DNA of 64,000 bases from Pseudopedobacter sp044361595. GTDB lineage: Bacteria > Bacteroidota > Bacteroidia > Sphingobacteriales > Sphingobacteriaceae. A program made the position numbers and the translations under genes. Of the stretch, positions 7,120 through 16,807 are shown one piece after another (position 1 is the first letter of the stretch; every line of letters begins with the position of its first letter). The notes under the pieces are model-generated. The model was given only the letters and a program-made list of their open reading frames with translations, had not been told where the DNA came from and did not search any database. The DNA is taken from assembly GCA_044361595.1 (NCBI GenBank), contig JBIKIN010000011.1, forward strand, positions 1 to 64,000. Reading direction: 5' to 3'.

Positions 7120-9049
7120 ACCTCATTATAAAAAGAAAAGGAATTTCTTTTTAATATTTTTAATAGTGATTTTAAGCTTTGCTTTAAAAGCCGGGGTTAA
7201 ACTCCCTAAATTGGTGAGTAACGGTATGGTACTCCAAAGAAATGAACCTATTAGAATTTGGGGATGGGCCAATGCTGGGGAAGAAATACAAGTCACCTTC
7301 AAAAACAAAATTTACAACGCCAAAACAAGTGAGAGCGGTAAATGGCTCTTAAAATTAGATGCTCAAGAAGCGGGTGGTCCTTTTGTAATGAATATCAATA
7401 ATGTGGTACTTAAAGATGTATTGATTGGTGATGTTTGGTTATGTTCTGGTCAGTCTAACATGGAAGCATTAATGAGTAGACCAAATATTCAAGATAAATA
7501 TGCTCAAGAAATTGCCAATTGTAATTACCCTATGATTAGGCAATTTAGCATAAACAGAGACATGGCCTTTATTCCTATAGCTGATGTTTCTAGCGACAAA
7601 GGTTGGGTGAGCGCAAATTCTAAAACGGTTTTGTCTTTTTCGGCAGTGGCTTATTTTTTCGCTAAGGATTTATTTGAAAAATATAAAGTGCCAGTAGGCA
7701 TTATTAACTCCAGTGTTGGAGGAACTCCCGTACAATCATGGGTAAATATCGAATCGCTAAAAAAATTTCCTGATTATGAACAAATTGCTCAAAGGTTTCA
7801 AAACACAACAGAGCTTGCCCGTACGCTTAAAACGCATCAATTAAAAACGGAGACTTGGTATAAAGCTATCTCAGAAAATGATCTAGGTGTAAATGAGCAA
7901 TGGTTTTCAGAAACAGATCAACATGAAGCTGATTGGGAATCGGTAAATGATATCAATAAATTAGGAGAAAAAGTAAATTTCCCTAAATATGGATCTATTT
8001 GGTTTAAAACCGAGATAAACATCCCTGCAAATTTAGTTGGTAAAGCTGCAACACTATCACTAGGAATGATGCTTACACAGGATGAAACTTATATTAACGG
8101 ACAAAAAGTGGGATCCATCAATAGCAGTTATACCAATCGTAATTATAACATTGCTCATAGTATTTTAAAAGCTGGCAAAAACAAACTGGTAATTAGGTTA
8201 ATAAGCCCTACTACAGGCATCGGGTTTAACCCAAAAAATAGCTATCAACTAAAATTTGCTCAAGATTCTATTCCTTTAAACCATCCTTGGAAATATAAAT
8301 TTGGAATAGAATTACCACAATTACCTAAAGGAAATGGTTTATCGCTTCATAGTCCTACTGCTTATTATTACGCGATGATTCAACCACTTGCCAATTACAA
8401 TATTAAAGGAATAGCCTGGTATCAAGGTGAAAGTAATATCCATAAACCAGAGCAATATCAGGAGCTATTAACTTCTCTCATTAATGGTTGGCGTAAAGAT
8501 TGGCAACAACCTAATTTACCTTTTGTATATGTGCAATTGGCTAATTATTCGCCAATGGGTACTGCGCTAGAAATTAACAATTGGGCGTTATTAAGAGAAG
8601 CGCAAATGAAAACTTTGAAAGTACCTAATACGGCTATGGTAGTGATTCATGATATTGGCGAGAAAGAAGATATTCATCCGGCAAATAAACAAGATGTTGG
8701 GAAGCGTTTGGCTTTGGCAGCGGAAAAAATTGCTTATCATGAAAATGTGGTTTTTTCTGGTCCAATATATCAATCTATTGCCATCAGAAAAAACGAAATC
8801 TACGTATCCTTTACTCACATTGGCTCGGGTTTAATGTGTGTAGGAAAAGAGTTAAAGCAGTTTAGTATCTCTGCCGACGGAAAGAATTTTGTTCCTGCAA
8901 AAGCTAAAATAGCAGGTAAGCGAGTAATAGTTTGGGCAGAAAATATAGCCAAGCCTATAGCCGTTCGGTATGCATGGGCAGATGACCCCGAAGGAGCAAA
9001 TCTCTACAATAAAGAAGGTTTACCGGCGTCCAGTTTTAAAAGTAATTAA
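7103..9049 (+). CDS. Sialate O-acetylesterase-type carbohydrate esterase
   Basis: 648 residues, N-terminal signal anchor (about 15-30), hence exported. SASA/SGNH hydrolase motifs: block I LCSGQSNM with nucleophile Ser (about 114-121), WYQGESN (about 439-445), and EDIHPANKQD with the catalytic Asp/His pair (about 518-527). A beta-sandwich insertion with a jelly-roll look (about 270-390) splits the catalytic domain, as is usual in this family. Such enzymes remove acetyl groups from sialic acids, xylan, pectin or other glycans; the PUL context points to an acetylated acidic polymer. It overlaps the lyase gene upstream. Confidence 0.85.
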   Translation: MQLKTKPHYKKKRNFFLIFLIVILSFALKAGVKLPKLVSNGMVLQRNEPIRIWGWANAGEEIQVTFKNKIYNAKTSESGKWLLKLDAQEAGGPFVMNINNVVLKDVLIGDVWLCSGQSNMEALMSRPNIQDKYAQEIANCNYPMIRQFSINRDMAFIPIADVSSDKGWVSANSKTVLSFSAVAYFFAKDLFEKYKVPVGIINSSVGGTPVQSWVNIESLKKFPDYEQIAQRFQNTTELARTLKTHQLKTETWYKAISENDLGVNEQWFSETDQHEADWESVNDINKLGEKVNFPKYGSIWFKTEINIPANLVGKAATLSLGMMLTQDETYINGQKVGSINSSYTNRNYNIAHSILKAGKNKLVIRLISPTTGIGFNPKNSYQLKFAQDSIPLNHPWKYKFGIELPQLPKGNGLSLHSPTAYYYAMIQPLANYNIKGIAWYQGESNIHKPEQYQELLTSLINGWRKDWQQPNLPFVYVQLANYSPMGTALEINNWALLREAQMKTLKVPNTAMVVIHDIGEKEDIHPANKQDVGKRLALAAEKIAYHENVVFSGPIYQSIAIRKNEIYVSFTHIGSGLMCVGKELKQFSISADGKNFVPAKAKIAGKRVIVWAENIAKPIAVRYAWADDPEGANLYNKEGLPASSFKSN

Positions 9050-9068
9050 TGATTTAAAAATCCTAAAA

Positions 9069-11267
9069 ATGAATTTTCAAAAAACACTTTTCACCCTTTT
9101 ACTTATTGGCTTTTCTTGCAGCCTTTCAGCACAAAGCTTTCGAGTTAACCAAAACCTTTTGGCTACTCAGTTAACAGATAGCACTAATTTTTCTCTATTA
9201 AATTCTAGGTTAGGGAGCCGCTTTTCTTTTTCATTATTAAACGAGAAGCAGAGCATGCAAACAGGCAGTTTGGGTTTTGATATGGACGAACAAACCGAAC
9301 TACTTATAGGTGTAGAAGTGAATAATAAATTCTATTGTTTAAGAACAACCAAACTACCAAAAAATGCAACTTATTTAGAAAATCAGCAATTAAAATTTGG
9401 CCCTTCATCTATGGAAATAACCGGGGAAACACCAGAAGGTATAAAAGTTAATTTTACATTGGTTTCTTCTTTTACAGCCTCAAAAGATTTAGCAGATAGT
9501 ACAGCAATTAAAACTCAAATATTTCCCGGTTTTTATTTACAAGTAAATATTACAAATAATAGCAAAACAAACCTAAACTGTAAACTTAAAGTTGCTTTAG
9601 CTAAAACGCCTGTAAAAGGTTTCAATTTCATGGCTTTAGAGCCGATGAAACCTGACAATGTAGCGCAAAGTGTTTTGTTTAGAGACAATGCCGATAAAGA
9701 TGTAAAACTTGCTTTAACGGCTATCAAATCTCCTGCAAAAGGCACTTTTAATACCGACGGCTTTGGTGGTTTAATTTACGAGTTAAATTTAGCACCAAAA
9801 GCAAATAAAGAATTTACACAAATTTATGCGACCTATAATGACCATAAAGTTATTGAGGATCTTCGCGTAAACCAAGACCTTAAATTTTATTATACCCATT
9901 ACTGGAAGAGTATCGAGGCCGTTTTAAAATATGCCGAAGCAAATTATGAGCAAAATATCAGCCTGACTCAAAAATTTGAAAACAGCTTAATGGATGGCAA
10001 TTTAACCGCACAAGAAAAATGGGTTTTAGCTTTAACTTTTCATACAGATTTAGCTAATACTTACTTTTTATTGGATGAAAATCAGCAGCCTCGTTTTTAC
10101 GTTTCAGAAGGGAGATTTAAACATTTAAGTACTGTAGATGTTGCTCATGAAACAGAGGTAAGTGCCCTTTTTTGTCCATGGAGATTGAAACTTCAGCTAA
10201 GTCAGTGGACAAATTACATTGCTAAAGCAGAAGTTACTGTTAACGCCAATCCGGCTCAAGACAAACCTACCTATCAACAAGGAATGACTGCTGCTGAATA
10301 TGGCCCATATTTATATCACGATGTTGGTGATTTACCATTTGTTAACGAAACTGCAAATTACAACTATGGTCCTCATATGGCTGTAGAAGAGAATACTTCT
10401 TTTGTTTTACTACTTTATTATTATTGGAAAATAAGTGGTGATGATGTTTTTGTAAAATCGATGTTGGGAACAGTTGAGGTTTTATTACAATCTGTAGTAA
10501 ATAGAGATACCAATGGAAATGGAATAGCCGATAAAGCATATGGTTGGAGCACTTATGATGCAAATGAAGCATTAAAGTTATCTCCAGAAAACACTTTTTT
10601 AGGCGCAAAACAAATGAGTGCCTATGCTGTGGCAGCAGAAATGTTTAGAGCTTTAGCCAATAAAGAAATAGTTAAAGGGATTGATGAAACAAAAAAAGGT
10701 GTGGTTGATGGAGAGGGTGTTGGCTTTAAAAATTTAGGTTTGGCTGTAAACAATGAAGCTTTAAGGATTAAACAAGCATTGCGTTATGAAAAAGAAGCCA
10801 GTTTAATTCTTTCTACTTTGAAAAATGCACAAAAGAAATATGGCTTTATCCCGGTTAGTTTAGATGAAACTTTCCCTAAATGGAATCAGCGTTCTGTGGT
10901 GATTGGCGAAGGTTTGTTTTTACCTGGATTAGCTGGTTCTAAATCTGTATGGCTAAAACAATTGGCAGAAGTGTTGAAAAAAGATTATGCCACAACTTAT
11001 GCTCAAAGTATCACAGATTATGGCATTAAATTAACCACACAAGAAGGAACAACTTGGTTTAGTAAAACCATTGTTGCCGATGTTGTTGCCGCTCAATGGT
11101 ATGGTATTAAACATTCATCTGCACCATACATTTACCAATGGAATAAAAACAGTCCTTATGCTTATAACGATGGTTTATTGAAAAAAGATGACGTTTGGAT
11201 TGGTTATTGGTATCCAAGGGGAATATCTATTTTAGGATATTGGTTGTTGGATAATCCGATTAATTGA
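9069..11267 (+). CDS. GH52-like six-hairpin glycosidase (beta-xylosidase type)
   Basis: Start at 9069 is chosen over 8970: it gives a signal peptide (Met-Asn-Phe-Gln start, cut near LSAQ), and the upstream codons lie within the esterase gene. 732 residues: N-terminal beta-sandwich, then an (alpha/alpha)6-type catalytic region. Motifs recall GH52: YVSEGRFKHLSTVDVAHE followed by a PW pair, equivalent to the nucleophile Glu region, and YGWSTYDANEAL, equivalent to the acid Asp region. GH52 members are beta-xylosidases. The match is by remembered motifs, so a related six-hairpin family is also possible. Third gene of the left PUL arm, 19 bp after the esterase stop. Confidence 0.5.
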   Translation: MNFQKTLFTLLLIGFSCSLSAQSFRVNQNLLATQLTDSTNFSLLNSRLGSRFSFSLLNEKQSMQTGSLGFDMDEQTELLIGVEVNNKFYCLRTTKLPKNATYLENQQLKFGPSSMEITGETPEGIKVNFTLVSSFTASKDLADSTAIKTQIFPGFYLQVNITNNSKTNLNCKLKVALAKTPVKGFNFMALEPMKPDNVAQSVLFRDNADKDVKLALTAIKSPAKGTFNTDGFGGLIYELNLAPKANKEFTQIYATYNDHKVIEDLRVNQDLKFYYTHYWKSIEAVLKYAEANYEQNISLTQKFENSLMDGNLTAQEKWVLALTFHTDLANTYFLLDENQQPRFYVSEGRFKHLSTVDVAHETEVSALFCPWRLKLQLSQWTNYIAKAEVTVNANPAQDKPTYQQGMTAAEYGPYLYHDVGDLPFVNETANYNYGPHMAVEENTSFVLLLYYYWKISGDDVFVKSMLGTVEVLLQSVVNRDTNGNGIADKAYGWSTYDANEALKLSPENTFLGAKQMSAYAVAAEMFRALANKEIVKGIDETKKGVVDGEGVGFKNLGLAVNNEALRIKQALRYEKEASLILSTLKNAQKKYGFIPVSLDETFPKWNQRSVVIGEGLFLPGLAGSKSVWLKQLAEVLKKDYATTYAQSITDYGIKLTTQEGTTWFSKTIVADVVAAQWYGIKHSSAPYIYQWNKNSPYAYNDGLLKKDDVWIGYWYPRGISILGYWLLDNPIN

Positions 11268-11580
11268 GGCTAAATTCTGAAAGCAGAAGACTTAAAACTG
11301 TTGCTTGTTTAGGTAGGTTTTTTCCTTTTGGGGAAATGAAATAACTCAGCGCAGGGAAAGCTGTAAAAAACACTGTTCACTAAGCACTTAATTAAAAAAA
11401 ATAAAAACCACGGAGTACACAAAGCACACAGAGCCAAATGGCAACTCGCCGCCCAACTCTGTGACCTCTGAGCCCTCCGTGGTTAAAAAATAAAACCATA
11501 TTGAGCAAACAAAAAACTCAGTAGTCAAGGCCAAGCAGGGTTTCTACTTTCTCAAAACCTGCTTTTTCAAAATATTGAAC
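11268..11580. other. Intergenic region between convergent PUL genes
   Basis: Holds the long imperfect palindrome at 11406-11484 and short AT-rich flanks; no gene seen. Confidence 0.5.
11406..11484. repeat. Long imperfect palindrome (AACCACGGAG...CTCCGTGGTT), REP-like, possible terminator
   Basis: The 10-bp ends AACCACGGAG and CTCCGTGGTT are perfect inverted repeats, and inner parts also pair (CACAGAG with CTCTGTG), leaving an open GC-rich centre. A-runs on both outer sides mean the transcript of either strand would end in a hairpin plus U-rich tract. Similar 'cacggagtacacagag' repeats occur widely in bacterial intergenic regions. Confidence 0.7.
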
Positions 11581-12399
11581 TTAAAAACCTGCATACCTCT
11601 TGCCCAAGAAATCTTTCATAAACAAATTCACTTCCCATAAATTGCTGACATCTTCTTTGCTAAACGGCAACTGCGGCATATAAGGGAAAGGGCCAAATTC
11701 GCAGGTAATGGTTAAAGTTGAGGTGTTTAAAATGCGGTGACGCTCAATAATCGCATCCCACCATTTGCAATGAAAATCAAGTGCTTCTTTCCACTCGGGG
11801 GCAGCGGGATTGTTTACTTGTGGTCCTCCGGGAAAACCTACCCGAGCATGAAAATGATCGGTTCTACTGATTGCTAAATCCAAACTATCTTTTTGGTCTT
11901 GCAAATAAGATTCGGAAACACAACACCAATGAGAAAAATCGGCTGTGATTCTTAAATCAGCATGCTTTTTTAAAAACTGAGCAGTATAAACTGCGCAAAA
12001 ACTAAATTTTCCTCGATGGGTTTCATGCAAAATAATTGTCCCCGTTTCATTGCTAATCTTTGCAGCAAGGGCTATCAGTTTGCTGTTTTCTTCGAAAGTA
12101 AAATAATCTTTACCCGTTTGCGAATTGATGAAAAGCGGTTTTGCAGCAGCTAAAGCATTTATACGAGTTTCATATTCTGGATAATAATCCTCAAAGTTTG
12201 AAGCTGCGGTTTCAAAATGTTGTCCAATCCAAATTAAATTGTTTTTATTCAATTGATTAAACATTTCTGTTTGCTCCTCTTGCAACATCGGTAAATTTGC
12301 TTCCACGCCGGCATAACCAGCCTCTTTAGCTTTTCTGGCAAAATCTGCCCATGATAAATGCCTGTTTCCCCATCTAGGGATAAAAAATTTGATTTCCAT
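11581..12399 (-). CDS. Sugar phosphate isomerase/epimerase (TIM barrel), copy 1
   Basis: 272 residues, cytoplasmic, AP-endonuclease-2-like TIM barrel (xylose isomerase-like superfamily). Candidate metal ligands: Glu in the ETHRGKFSF segment, Asp/His in TADFSHWCCVSES, His in HFHARVG, and Glu in CEFGPFPY. It is a clear paralogue of the protein at 26873 with the same blocks in the same order. It lies 51 bp downstream of an AraC gene on the same strand, so probably co-transcribed. It may isomerise or epimerise a PUL-derived sugar or keto-sugar; substrate unknown. Confidence 0.8.
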   Translation of the reverse strand: MEIKFFIPRWGNRHLSWADFARKAKEAGYAGVEANLPMLQEEQTEMFNQLNKNNLIWIGQHFETAASNFEDYYPEYETRINALAAAKPLFINSQTGKDYFTFEENSKLIALAAKISNETGTIILHETHRGKFSFCAVYTAQFLKKHADLRITADFSHWCCVSESYLQDQKDSLDLAISRTDHFHARVGFPGGPQVNNPAAPEWKEALDFHCKWWDAIIERHRILNTSTLTITCEFGPFPYMPQLPFSKEDVSNLWEVNLFMKDFLGKRYAGF

Positions 12400-12450
12400 T
12401 ATTTCATATGATAAGTTTAGCCATCAGCTTTACGCTTAAGCTTTTTAGTT

Positions 12451-13320
12451 TTAGCTGTGATTGATATATTGTGATTGGTAAGCTTTTGGCGTAATTCCAT
12501 TAGCCCTTTTAAACAAACGGTTAAAATAAGAAGGGTTATTGAAACCCGATTCAAATGCAACTTCGGCAATGCTCAAATCGCCTTTCAATAATAAGCCTGC
12601 TGCATTTCCTAGCCTAATTTCATTCATAAAATCTTTAAAAGTCTTTCCTGTTTTCTTTTTAAAATATCTGCAAAATGCAGCGGTGTTCATATTGCATTTC
12701 AAGGCAATATCTTTTACGCTTAAATCGTCCTTAAAATTGCTTAATACATAGCTGTAAACTCGGTCAATTTTCTCTATATCGTTACTTTTATATTGATGGG
12801 CATACCCAATACTGCATAAATATTCGTATTTTTTTTCTGTGGCAATGCTCAATAAAATCTCAGTTAAAGCAATTATTTTTTGCGCTTCACTTAGCTTTAA
12901 AAAGTCGATTAATTTTTGCTGTAAATCTAGGTGCTCAGTACAAATTGCAATTCCTCTTTTAGCATTGTTTAATAAATCTAAAACCGGTTTCATGGGTAGG
13001 ATTTTCAAGAAATCGCTACCTGCATAATCTTGATTAAACCTAATGATGATGGCCTCTGCTGCTTTTTCATCAACATTTTGATAGTAGCTATTTTGGTTAT
13101 GCCAATAATGAGGCAAACGAGATCCTAATAGAATAACTTCTCCTGGCTTAAATTCAGAAATATGATCACCAATAAATTTTGTCCCCTCACTTTTAAGTAC
13201 AAAAGTGATTTCCAATTCATCATGAAAATGCCAAGGATTCCCAAAATAGCTCACCTGCTCTCTTCTTGCATCAATATAAAATTTACTATAAGCTGGAACT
13301 TTAAGGTGAAGTGGTTTCAT
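12451..13320 (-). CDS. AraC family transcriptional regulator of the PUL
   Basis: 289 residues: N-terminal cupin sensing domain (FHDELEITFVLK about 28-39; HYWHNQ about 75-80) and a C-terminal AraC double HTH with KDIALKCNMNTAAFCRYFKK and SIAEVAFESGFNNPSYFNRL, ending in ITPKAYQ. The cupin-AraC layout is that of sugar-responsive activators. It is divergent from the hexuronate-type MFS gene (161 bp apart) and precedes the isomerase gene, so it probably controls both. Confidence 0.9.
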   Translation of the reverse strand: MKPLHLKVPAYSKFYIDARREQVSYFGNPWHFHDELEITFVLKSEGTKFIGDHISEFKPGEVILLGSRLPHYWHNQNSYYQNVDEKAAEAIIIRFNQDYAGSDFLKILPMKPVLDLLNNAKRGIAICTEHLDLQQKLIDFLKLSEAQKIIALTEILLSIATEKKYEYLCSIGYAHQYKSNDIEKIDRVYSYVLSNFKDDLSVKDIALKCNMNTAAFCRYFKKKTGKTFKDFMNEIRLGNAAGLLLKGDLSIAEVAFESGFNNPSYFNRLFKRANGITPKAYQSQYINHS

Positions 13321-13481
13321 TGCACAAAAAATAGTCTTTTATTTACATAAATCATATTTAAAGCAAAATTTGTTTTATAAAATGCAAAATTTGCGCTAAA
13401 AGCTCTTCTTTTTTAGCCTTAGTTTCGTTATACCAATTTAAAAACCCACAGGATGAAATTTTCATTCTCTAATTAAAATAT

Positions 13482-14714
13482 ATGAAGATTTCTTACGGAT
13501 GGAAAATTTGTATCCTCCTATTTTTTGGTACTACTATTAACTATCTCGACAGGCATGTCTTCAGTATTTTAGCTCCTGAGCTACAAAAATTATATAAATG
13601 GAATGAGGTTGAATACAGTTATATTGTAACGGCATTTCAAATTTCTTATGGTTTAGGAGTGGTAGTAACAGGGAAACTGTTAGACAAGTTTGGCACCAAA
13701 TGGATATTTGGATTAGGCGTTGCCTTGTGGAGTGCAGCCGGAATGGCTCATGCTTTTGCAAGAGGTGCATTTGGCTTTGGATTAGCCCGTTTTAGTTTGG
13801 GATTAGGAGAATCGGTAAACTTTCCGGCTAGTGTTAAAACCGTAGCAGAATTGTTTCCGCCTTCTCAAAAAGCATTTGCCACAGGCTTTTTTAATGCCGG
13901 ATCTAATATTGGTGCAATAGTTGCCCCCTTATTAATTCCGTTTATAGCCTACCATTATGGTTGGCAATGGGCATTTATTTTAACTGGTGCTTTAGGATTT
14001 ATTTGGTTGATTTTCTGGTTCACCACTTATAAAAAACCTACAAAAGAAGTTGTTGAAACGGATAAGCCATTGTCTAAACCGTTAGCAAAAAGTTGGAAAA
14101 GCGTAGTGCTAAAAAAAGAGGTTTTAACCATTTGTTTGGTGAGGTTTATTTCTGACCCAACATGGTGGTTTTTATTGTACTGGCTACCTAAGTTTTTAAA
14201 CGAAACTAAAGGAGTAAGCACCGCATCTTTAGGCTGGCCCTTAGTTGCCGTTTACATTTTAGCAGATATAGGCAGTTTAACAGGCGGCGCTTATTCATCT
14301 TACCTTATAAAAAATGGCAAAGGCGTTTACGCATCAAGAAAGCAAGCTTTATTGGCTTGTGCTTTGTTGGCATTATTACTTTGCGGGGTAGGCTTTACAG
14401 ATAATTTATGGATTGCCGTTTTATTAATTGGCTTAGGTGCAGCAGCTCATTGCGGGTGGACAGCTAATATTTTTGCAACCATTACAGATATTTTTCCATC
14501 AAACGAAGTAGGAACAGTAATGGGCGTTGCAACCTTATCAGCGGTAAGCGGAGGAATAATATTATCACTTTTAACAGGCCGAATTTTAGAAATTACAGGT
14601 GGTTATGGTGGTATATTTATGATTATTGGTTTTACTTACCTATTGGGTTATCTCTTATTAACTCGCTTAATTCCAGAAATAAAAACAAATCAAACAGCAG
14701 AAAATGGACAATAA
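13482..14714 (+). CDS. MFS transporter, hexuronate/sugar acid type (ExuT-like)
   Basis: 410 residues with about twelve membrane helices in two six-helix bundles and a central cytoplasmic loop (about 185-205). Family cues: NYLDRHVFSILAPELQ in TM1, the MFS loop KLLDKFGTKW, and RFSLGLGESVNFPASVKTVAE, which is typical of the anion:cation symporter group (ExuT, GudP). Predicted inner-membrane uptake of hexuronates or related acids. It overlaps the PhyH gene by 11 bp and diverges from the AraC gene. Confidence 0.85.
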   Translation: MKISYGWKICILLFFGTTINYLDRHVFSILAPELQKLYKWNEVEYSYIVTAFQISYGLGVVVTGKLLDKFGTKWIFGLGVALWSAAGMAHAFARGAFGFGLARFSLGLGESVNFPASVKTVAELFPPSQKAFATGFFNAGSNIGAIVAPLLIPFIAYHYGWQWAFILTGALGFIWLIFWFTTYKKPTKEVVETDKPLSKPLAKSWKSVVLKKEVLTICLVRFISDPTWWFLLYWLPKFLNETKGVSTASLGWPLVAVYILADIGSLTGGAYSSYLIKNGKGVYASRKQALLACALLALLLCGVGFTDNLWIAVLLIGLGAAAHCGWTANIFATITDIFPSNEVGTVMGVATLSAVSGGIILSLLTGRILEITGGYGGIFMIIGFTYLLGYLLLTRLIPEIKTNQTAENGQ

Positions 14715-15501
14715 AAAAATATCAGCAGCAGACAAGGCTCAATTTGAAAAAGACGGCTATATATTAATTAAAGGAATGCTAAAAGCATTAGAAGTAAAAA
14801 AACTATATGACATTGCCATACATGACGAGGTGATTAGCAATAAATCTTTTGATAGAGGTGACGCCAATGGCTTAAGAACAAAACTGGCTTTATGGTATTC
14901 ATTAGGTGATGATGCCTACAGTATATTGGCCCGATCAAAAAGAATTGTTGAGGGCGTAAACTTGTTATTGGGCGGTGAATCTGCTCATTTTCATTCTAAA
15001 TTGATGCAAAAGGAGCCTAAAGTTGGTGGTGCTTGGGAATGGCATCAAGATTATGGTTACTGGTACAGAGATGGGTTTTTATATCCTCAAATGTTGAGTG
15101 TGTTAACAGCTTTATCTCCTGCTAATAAAGAAAATGGTTGTTTACAAGTGATTAAAGGTTCGCATTTAATGGGTAGAATTGACCATGGCTTTAGCGGAGA
15201 GCAAGTAGGTGCGAACCAAGAAAGGGTAGATGAAGCATTAAAAAATTTAGAATTGGTTTATGTAGAGATGGAAGCTGGGGATACTTTGTTTTTCCATAGC
15301 AATACAATACACCGTTCTGATGCTAATTTGAGTGATTCGCCAAGATGGTCCCTGATTTCTGCTTATAATTTAATTACTAATAAACCTTACAAAGGGAATT
15401 ACCTATCAGCTACTGAAGCTATAATTACCGTTAATGATGATGCTTTATTGCAAACAGGCGGAGCAGGCATAAAAGAGGATGCTAATTTTTTAGTGAAATA
15501 A
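14704..15501 (+). CDS. Phytanoyl-CoA dioxygenase (PhyH) family protein, copy 1
   Basis: 265 residues, double-stranded beta-helix Fe(II)/2-oxoglutarate-type oxygenase. The 2-His-1-Asp iron triad is visible: HQD in WEWHQDYGYW (about 118-120) and the distal His in SNTIHRSDAN (about 205), followed by SPRWSLISAYN with the likely 2-oxoglutarate-binding Arg. Overlaps the MFS gene by 11 bp, so co-transcribed. A second PhyH protein lies at 27707, again in a transcript with a TIM-barrel isomerase. The substrate is unknown; an imported sugar acid is a reasonable inference from the transporter next door. Confidence 0.85.
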   Translation: MDNKKISAADKAQFEKDGYILIKGMLKALEVKKLYDIAIHDEVISNKSFDRGDANGLRTKLALWYSLGDDAYSILARSKRIVEGVNLLLGGESAHFHSKLMQKEPKVGGAWEWHQDYGYWYRDGFLYPQMLSVLTALSPANKENGCLQVIKGSHLMGRIDHGFSGEQVGANQERVDEALKNLELVYVEMEAGDTLFFHSNTIHRSDANLSDSPRWSLISAYNLITNKPYKGNYLSATEAIITVNDDALLQTGGAGIKEDANFLVK

Positions 15502-15693
15502 TTGAGGCAAGAAAAAACCATCTTAAAAAGCGTACAAAAGCGAGAAATAATTTAATCGTATGGCTTTGTTTTAAAGTTTAATTTAAGAAGTGCTAAAAAT
15601 CAATTAAAATAACGCAGTTAAATACCACTAATATTTTTGTTTTTTTATTACATTGTTTAATACTTTTACAAAAAGAAACCAATGTATCTGTAA

Positions 15694-16755
15694 ATGAAAA
15701 CAAACATGCTAACAGGAGTAAAAGAAATAGCGAGAAGAGCTAATGTTTCTATTGGTACTGTTGATAGGGTATTGCATAACAGAGCGGGTGTTTCTGAGGT
15801 TACCAAGCATAAAATATTGGCAATAATGAAGGAGTTAGACTACCAGCCAAATATTTTAGCAAGAAGGTTAGCCTCTAAAAAAGTACTGCGATTTGCAAGT
15901 TTAATTCCAGCTGTTTCTACCGAAACCGAATTTTGGGACGCCCCTAATAAAGGCATTGAAATGGCTGAAGCCGAAATTAAGCAGTTTGGAATTGTGATTG
16001 ATAAGTATTTTTATGATCAAAATGATAAAGACTCTTTTGTAAAACAATCAAAAAACATCCTTAAATCTCATGTTGATGGCGTGTTGGTTGCTCCTATTTT
16101 TATTGAGGAATCATTAGCATTTTCTAAGCTTTGTAACCTTAAAAAAATTCCTCAAATTTTCATAAATTCTGATATTCCAAACGAATCTAGGTTGAGTTAT
16201 ATTGGTCCTGATTTATTTCAAAGCGGGCATTTAAGCGCACACATAGTTAACTATTTAGTGTCTGATGGTGATAAGATTTTGATAGTTAACATCTCTAAAC
16301 AGATTGATAGTTACCATCACTTGTTAAGAAAAGAAGAAGGGTTTATCTCTTATTTTAAAGACCATAAAAAGAAAGTAAAAATTATAAAAACAGCTATTAC
16401 ACCTAATACAGATTACCAATCTGTTGCAAAAAAATTAACAGAAGTACTGGCAGAACATCAAGATGTTAAAGCTATTTTTGTAACCAATTCAAGGGTTTTC
16501 TCTGTAGCCCAATTCTTGCAAAAAACAAGTCAAGAACATATATTTTTAGTAGGTTATGATTTTTTACCACAAAATATTGAGCATTTAAAAAACAATGTCA
16601 TTGATTTTTTAATCTGCCAGAAACCTCAGGAACAAGGTTATAAAGGCATTATGGCTTTATATCAAAGTGTGGTTTTAAACGGAGAAGTTGAACCTACTTA
16701 TTATATGCCTATTGATGTAATTACGAAAGAGAATTATAAATCTTATAGGAATTGA
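15694..16755 (+). CDS. LacI family transcriptional regulator of the PUL
   Basis: 353 residues. N-terminal LacI HTH (VKEIARRANVSIGTVDRVLH, about 8-27), hinge helix (NILARRLASKK, about 50-60), then a periplasmic-binding-protein-like sensor. The GTVDRVL recognition helix is typical of the Bacteroidota branch that responds to sugars. The only LacI gene in the locus. Palindromic sites with core CGTACACG at 5914, 37828 and 37927 are candidate operators. It precedes, convergently, the end of the large minus-strand operon. The start could also be Met5. Confidence 0.9.
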   Translation: MKTNMLTGVKEIARRANVSIGTVDRVLHNRAGVSEVTKHKILAIMKELDYQPNILARRLASKKVLRFASLIPAVSTETEFWDAPNKGIEMAEAEIKQFGIVIDKYFYDQNDKDSFVKQSKNILKSHVDGVLVAPIFIEESLAFSKLCNLKKIPQIFINSDIPNESRLSYIGPDLFQSGHLSAHIVNYLVSDGDKILIVNISKQIDSYHHLLRKEEGFISYFKDHKKKVKIIKTAITPNTDYQSVAKKLTEVLAEHQDVKAIFVTNSRVFSVAQFLQKTSQEHIFLVGYDFLPQNIEHLKNNVIDFLICQKPQEQGYKGIMALYQSVVLNGEVEPTYYMPIDVITKENYKSYRN

Positions 16756-16756
16756 A

Positions 16757-16785
16757 ACAAAAAAACAAGCTCCAAAGAGCTTGTT
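16757..16785 (-). terminator. Rho-independent terminator of the ten-gene PUL operon
   Basis: On the minus strand: AACAAGCTC, loop TTTG, GAGCTTGTTTTTTTG. It lies 22 bp after the GH88 stop, with a T-run only in the minus-strand sense, so it ends the operon that starts near 31264. Confidence 0.85.
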
Positions 16786-16807
16786 CACCAACCAAACCCC
16801 AAACAAA

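Noticed and set aside
8649..8834. Open frames inside the esterase gene on both strands
   Set aside because: They overlap the catalytic His region of a well-supported 648-residue esterase and have no recognisable features.
8970..9068. N-terminal extension of the GH52-like protein
   Set aside because: It lies within the esterase gene's 3' end and precedes a normal signal peptide that starts at 9069.
15502..15693. LacI operator upstream of the lacI gene (autoregulation)
   Set aside because: No sequence resembling the CGTACACG core was found in this stretch.
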